Source: Umezawaea sp049997955 (GTDB lineage: Bacteria; Actinomycetota; Actinomycetes; Mycobacteriales; Pseudonocardiaceae). Taken from it: a stretch of DNA of 64,000 bases. Shown piece after piece: positions 60,574-64,000 of the stretch. The stretch lies in assembly GCA_049997955.1 (NCBI GenBank), contig JAEBDY010000024.1:33296-97295 (forward strand). Direction: 5' to 3'. Within the stretch, counting starts at the first letter, position 1. Every line of letters starts with the position of its first letter. Position numbers and translations under genes: made by a program. The notes below the pieces were generated by a model that was given only the letters and a program-made list of their open reading frames with translations, was not told the DNA's origin and made no database searches.

Positions 60574-62289
60574 TCACGCAGCAGGTCGGGGCGACCCGAT
60601 CTCCTCGCCGGGCCGACCGCGAAGCACGTCGGCCCGCTCGTTGCCCGGCCGTCCGAGCACCCAACTGGTGCCGGACAGGGACTTCGCCTGGGCCTTCAAC
60701 GGCGCCAGCAACCGCGACACCTCGCGGTAGGACGGCACCGACCCGGCCGCGCAGATCAACGTCGCGAACGACAGCGTCACGGCCATGCCCTCCGCGTCGA
60801 ACGGGGTGTCCAGCACGCCGCTGGCCATCGGCACGATCTCGTCCAACCCCGCCACGACCAGGAAGTCGTCCCCGCCCACGTGTCCCACCTGCGCGGACGG
60901 CCACGCCCCGGCGGCCTCCGACAGGCCTCGCCCGATCGCCCGGATCAGCTCGTCACCCGCGGCGAACCCGACGCCGTCGTTGACCCGCTTGAACCCGTCC
61001 ACGTCCAGCCACCCGACGGCGAAGAACTCGCCGGACATGATCCGCCGGTCCACCTCGCGCTCGACCGCGTCGCTCCCCGGCAGCCGGGTCAACGGGTTCA
61101 GCGCCGCCGCCTGCTCCACCTTCAGCTCGGCGATCCCGCGCACCACGTCCGCCACCCGCACCACGCCCAGGCACCGGTCGTCGTCGTCCACCACCACAAG
61201 GTCGTCGTTCGTCCGCTCCCGCGCGGCGTGCGCGACCACTTCCAGAAGCTCCACCGCCGTCGTGCCCGTGCCGATCAGGTGCGGCCGGTCCGCCAGCCGC
61301 GCGGCGTCGCGCCGGGCGTGCAGCGCGTGCCCGTACGGCCCGGTCACCGACAGCAGGAACCGGTTGCGGTCCACCGACCAGCGCGGCCGCCCGTCGGGAT
61401 CGACCAGCACCACCCCGCTGAGGCCCGGCTGGCCCGCCAGCACCTCGCGCACCTGCTCGGACGTCGCGTCCTCCGGCAACGTGGTCGCCGGGTGCAGGAA
61501 GTCGGTCACGCGCGGCCCGACCGCACGCCGGATCGGGCCGGTCCTGGTGACGGCCTCCGGGTCGTTGGCCTCGCTGAGCACGGCCGAGATGGTGGCGTTG
61601 ACCTTCGGTCTTCGCGTCGCCGTGGCCAGCAGGTTGCCCTGCGCCAGCCGCACGCCGAGCCTGCGCAGCGCGGCCAGTTCCGACTCGGTCTCCACGCCCT
61701 CGGCCACGACCTGGGCGCCGGTGTGCTCGGCGATGTGCAGCAGCGCCTGCACCAGCGTGGCCGCCGCCGGGTCCTCCGGCAGCCCCGCCACGACCTCGCG
61801 GTCCAGCTTCAGCACGTCCGGCCGCGCCTCGGTGAACAGGGTCAGCGGTACGTCGCCCTCGCCGACCCCGTCCAAGCCGATCCGGAACCCGTCCGCGCGC
61901 AACCGCTCCAGCCCGCGCACCAGCAGCCCGCGCCGCGCACGGGAGTAGGGCGTGCCGATCTCGACCACCACGCTCGACGGCTCGCGCCCCGCGTCGCGCA
62001 GCGCCCCGTAGAGCGGCGCGAGGAACTCCGGCCGGTCGGCGACGGTCATCGCCATCAGGTTGAGGTGCAGCGGGAGCGTGAAGTCGTGGTCCGCGGCGAA
62101 CCCGACGGCACGGCAGGCGAGAGCGACATCGGTGTTCGTCAGGTACCCCGCGCGGTAGGCCATGCGCAGCAGGTCCTGCACGCCGCCGTCGTGAGGCCGG
62201 GCCAGCGCTTCGACCGCGACGACTCCTCCGGTGTGGAGGTTGAACAGCGGCTGGAAGGCGAATCGAACGTCATCCAGTAACGCGGGCAC
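60574..62289 (-). CDS. EAL-CBS-GGDEF protein with degenerate catalytic motifs
   Basis: This 571-residue protein has an EAL domain (about 5-240) containing EALARP (27-32), HLNLMAM and AEGVET, but with DG in place of the DD metal motif (LDGVGEGD). A pair of CBS-like segments follows (about 265-400; VLVDPDGRP, VVVDDDDRCLGVV), then a GGDEF domain (about 405-550) with GGDDF at 472-476. It is more likely a sensor or effector of cyclic-di-GMP or nucleotide signals than an active two-way enzyme. Start GTG 62289 lacks a good ribosome site. The upstream neighbour is the cyclase-like gene, 73 bp away on the same strand. Confidence 0.87.
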   Translation of the reverse strand: MPALLDDVRFAFQPLFNLHTGGVVAVEALARPHDGGVQDLLRMAYRAGYLTNTDVALACRAVGFAADHDFTLPLHLNLMAMTVADRPEFLAPLYGALRDAGREPSSVVVEIGTPYSRARRGLLVRGLERLRADGFRIGLDGVGEGDVPLTLFTEARPDVLKLDREVVAGLPEDPAAATLVQALLHIAEHTGAQVVAEGVETESELAALRRLGVRLAQGNLLATATRRPKVNATISAVLSEANDPEAVTRTGPIRRAVGPRVTDFLHPATTLPEDATSEQVREVLAGQPGLSGVVLVDPDGRPRWSVDRNRFLLSVTGPYGHALHARRDAARLADRPHLIGTGTTAVELLEVVAHAARERTNDDLVVVDDDDRCLGVVRVADVVRGIAELKVEQAAALNPLTRLPGSDAVEREVDRRIMSGEFFAVGWLDVDGFKRVNDGVGFAAGDELIRAIGRGLSEAAGAWPSAQVGHVGGDDFLVVAGLDEIVPMASGVLDTPFDAEGMAVTLSFATLICAAGSVPSYREVSRLLAPLKAQAKSLSGTSWVLGRPGNERADVLRGRPGEEIGSPRPAA

Positions 62290-62362
62290 TCGCCGATCGT
62301 GCCTGGTGGATCACTGTTTGCCGAGGTGGTTCACCGGGTGTTCACGACATCTTCGACCGAAG

Positions 62363-63475
62363 TCAGCGAACCTGCTGCGCCAGCACCATCGTCCGGCGCA
62401 ACCGCCACGGAGCGTGCCGGAACAGCACGGCCATCGCCCGCGTCGCCCCGGCCACGTCCTCGCGGTCCGACAGGTAGGAGCGCCACATCTCGTCCGGGAG
62501 GCCGAAGAACAGGTCGAAGAACTCCGGCACCTGCTCCGGGGGCATCGCCAGCAGCGCGCGCAGCCCGTGGCGGCGCATCGTGTGCACCACCTTCGCCGCG
62601 GGCGACCAGACGACCTGCCTCGCCGCCATCCGCGCCGCCCGCGGCCCGCGCGGCAGCGCGTCCGCGATCGCGGACGCGACCAGGGGGGCGAGCGTCAGCG
62701 CCGTGGCGACGCTGTACCCGGTCGCGGGGTGCACCAGGCCGGCCGCCGCGCCGAACGTGAGCCGGGTCGAGCGGGTCAGGTCCACCGGGAAGCGCACCTG
62801 CTCCTCCACCGACGACGGGGAGATGCCGTGCCCGGCGAGCCGCGCGTCCAGTCGCGACCGCAGCTCGGCGACGGGGAGACCCGGCCGACGGGCCAGCGAC
62901 GTCTCCTCCAGCAGCACGTGGTCCGGGCCGAGGGGGACGGCATAGAGGAAGGTCGGCCAGTCGATCCCCGTCACCGGCGGCTGCCGCCAGTCCATGATCA
63001 GCGCCTCGCCGTCGCCCAGCACGGCCGTCGCCCCTTCCTTGGGGACGACGACACCGGCCGCCGTCTGCTCGACGCGACCCCGGCTGGGCGGAGCGCCGGT
63101 GGCGTCGACCACGAGCTTGCCGGTCAACGTCCGCCCGTCGGCCAGGCGGACGGAGGAGCTGTGCGGACCGAGGGTGATGCTGGTGGACTTCCCCGCCTCC
63201 ACGTGGACCGAGGGGGGCAGCACCTGGAGTTCGGCGTTGTCGAGAACCACGTAGGAGCGGTCCAGCACGTGGTGTTCCGTTCCGATGGCGCGGCTCACCG
63301 GCGCGTGCGCCGCGATCGGTGTGCCTTTCGGGAGTTCGTCCTCCCACGCGCCGTAGGTCGAAGTCCACGGCTTGTCGGGACGGGGGTCCACGAGCGTCGT
63401 CTCCAGCCCCGACTCGACACAGGCCACTGCCAATGCCCGTCCAGCGGGCCCACCACCCAGCACGATCACGTCCAC
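62363..63475 (-). CDS. Lycopene-cyclase-like FAD-dependent protein
   Basis: This 370-residue flavoprotein has the N-terminal dinucleotide-binding DVIVLGGGPAGRALA, YGAWEDELP (typical of lycopene beta-cyclases), DATGAPPS and FGAAAGLVHPATGYSVA near the C-terminal third. The CrtY/CrtL family cyclises lycopene ends. No other carotenoid gene is in the window, so the pathway must be encoded elsewhere or the substrate is different. GTG 63475 is the first codon giving the intact FAD motif. The rrn promoters lie behind it on the other strand. Confidence 0.88.
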   Translation of the reverse strand: MDVIVLGGGPAGRALAVACVESGLETTLVDPRPDKPWTSTYGAWEDELPKGTPIAAHAPVSRAIGTEHHVLDRSYVVLDNAELQVLPPSVHVEAGKSTSITLGPHSSSVRLADGRTLTGKLVVDATGAPPSRGRVEQTAAGVVVPKEGATAVLGDGEALIMDWRQPPVTGIDWPTFLYAVPLGPDHVLLEETSLARRPGLPVAELRSRLDARLAGHGISPSSVEEQVRFPVDLTRSTRLTFGAAAGLVHPATGYSVATALTLAPLVASAIADALPRGPRAARMAARQVVWSPAAKVVHTMRRHGLRALLAMPPEQVPEFFDLFFGLPDEMWRSYLSDREDVAGATRAMAVLFRHAPWRLRRTMVLAQQVR

Positions 63476-63572
63476 GGAGCGACGTTATCCCGCTCCGGGT
63501 GTGCTCCGCCGCACCCGATCGGGGTTGATCGCGCACGTCAGCGGGCTGCGCACCACCAAGGAGACCCCCGAT

Positions 63573-63601
63573 TTGGAGCCCGAACGACACCGGTGTAAGT
63601 T
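63573..63601 (+). promoter_or_regulatory. rRNA operon promoter P1
   Basis: TTGGAG (63573-63578) and TAAGTT (63596-63601) with a 17-bp spacer. It is the first of three similar promoters reading toward the right edge. Confidence 0.6.
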
Positions 63602-63711
63602 TCTCCCTGCCAGCGCGGAACGGGCCGGAAACGGAACGGAGCGGGGCAAAACCCCAGAACTGCATGAACACCAGCATCCTTTGCTGCGTCGGATTCCTCG
63701 AAGAGGCCGAT

Positions 63712-63741
63712 TTGACAAGGGAAATGCGGTTCGGATAACTT
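63712..63741 (+). promoter_or_regulatory. rRNA operon promoter P2
   Basis: Consensus TTGACA (63712-63717), 18-bp spacer, TAACTT (63736-63741). The context GGCCGATTTGACAAGG is repeated at P3. Confidence 0.8.
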
Positions 63742-63806
63742 CTGGGACATAGCAAACTGAATGCGAAGCGAGTTTCTGCTGAGCGAAACGGCCCGAAACG
63801 GCCGAT

Positions 63807-63836
63807 TTGACAAGGCGAAAACGGAGTTGCTAAGCT
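63807..63836 (+). promoter_or_regulatory. rRNA operon promoter P3
   Basis: Consensus TTGACA (63807-63812), 18-bp spacer, TAAGCT (63831-63836). The 16 bp GGCCGATTTGACAAGG preceding and including the -35 are identical to P2, 95 bp upstream. Confidence 0.82.
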
Positions 63837-63837
63837 T

Positions 63838-64000
63838 CGGACACAAACGAAATACCGAATACCTGCCCCGGACCGGGTCGCACTCAATGCGAAACGAGAT
63901 GGTGTGCGCGTGTTCTTTGAGAACTCAACAGCGTGCCGAATAGCCAGTAACTTATATGAACCCAGTCAATGGGTTTCCTTTGAGATCACACTGGACAACT
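63838..64000 (+). ncRNA. Leader of an rRNA operon (16S gene lies beyond the edge)
   Basis: TGTTCTTTGAGAACTCAACA (63911-63930) followed by GCGTGCCGAATAGCCAGT is the conserved pre-16S leader of actinomycete rRNA operons, including the boxA-like antitermination signal. The 16S 5' end itself is not reached. Short frames across 63485-63943 are not genes. Confidence 0.85.

Noticed and set aside
63485..63943. Small frames upstream of the rRNA operon
   Set aside because: They overlap tandem promoters and leader sequence and have no ribosome sites or family features.

Overview
This window is chromosomal DNA from a high-GC Gram-positive actinomycete, most likely of the order Pseudonocardiales (Saccharothrix, Lentzea, Actinosynnema or Amycolatopsis type). 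The reasons are frequent GTG starts, whiA and rbpA, an actinobacterial signalling conservon, OpcA, a lipomannan-type MptB mannosyltransferase, and a SufR-SufBDCSUT operon. The genus is an inference from gene content.

The backbone follows an order I recall from Mycobacterium tuberculosis Rv1422-Rv1466 and, for its first half, from Streptomyces. It starts with yvcK(partial)-whiA, then gap-pgk-tpiA-secG-rbpA (0-6.6 kb). Next comes the reverse-strand pentose-phosphate/glycolysis operon tkt-tal-pgi-zwf-opcA-pgl (13.6-21.9 kb), then ctaB, ctaA, an ABC-2 transporter and mptB. The iron-sulfur assembly operon sufR-B-D-Rieske-C-S-U-T follows (52.0-58.7 kb). This block supplies central carbon flux, NADPH, heme A and Fe-S clusters.

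Three accessory insertions interrupt the backbone. Insertion 1 (6.7-13.5 kb) carries a Thr/Pro/Ser-rich surface protein, an exported membrane protein coupled to a Ser/Thr kinase, an orphan histidine kinase and a Tat-exported PhoD. Insertion 2 (23.1-40.0 kb) carries an SDR/MerR pair, a three-gene HD-cupin-membrane protein operon, an FKBP lipoprotein, a quinone reductase, a DUF885 peptidase, an ATP-grasp enzyme, an acetate-type symporter, a conservon without its GTPase, an RHH-ClpN protein, an alpha/beta hydrolase without its serine and a GbsR-type regulator. Insertion 3 (43.0-49.5 kb) carries a DUF998 protein, an in-frame transporter-glycosyltransferase fusion and a 1280-residue patatin-like membrane protein. 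After the suf operon come a YbdK-type ligase, an EAL-CBS-GGDEF protein, a lycopene-cyclase-like flavoprotein and, at the right edge, the tandem promoters and leader of an rRNA operon whose 16S gene lies outside.

The most unusual signal is non-coding. A dispersed hairpin element occurs five times (about 2.4, 31.8, 49.9, 50.1 and 59.0 kb). Loop and inner stem are nearly invariant, but the outer stem is replaced by different self-complementary sequences in different copies. Three copies carry an adjacent degenerate array with a period of about 33 bp. I know of no description of this element. Other structured non-coding DNA lies downstream of whiA: a 28-bp-period array and a 117-nt nested hairpin.
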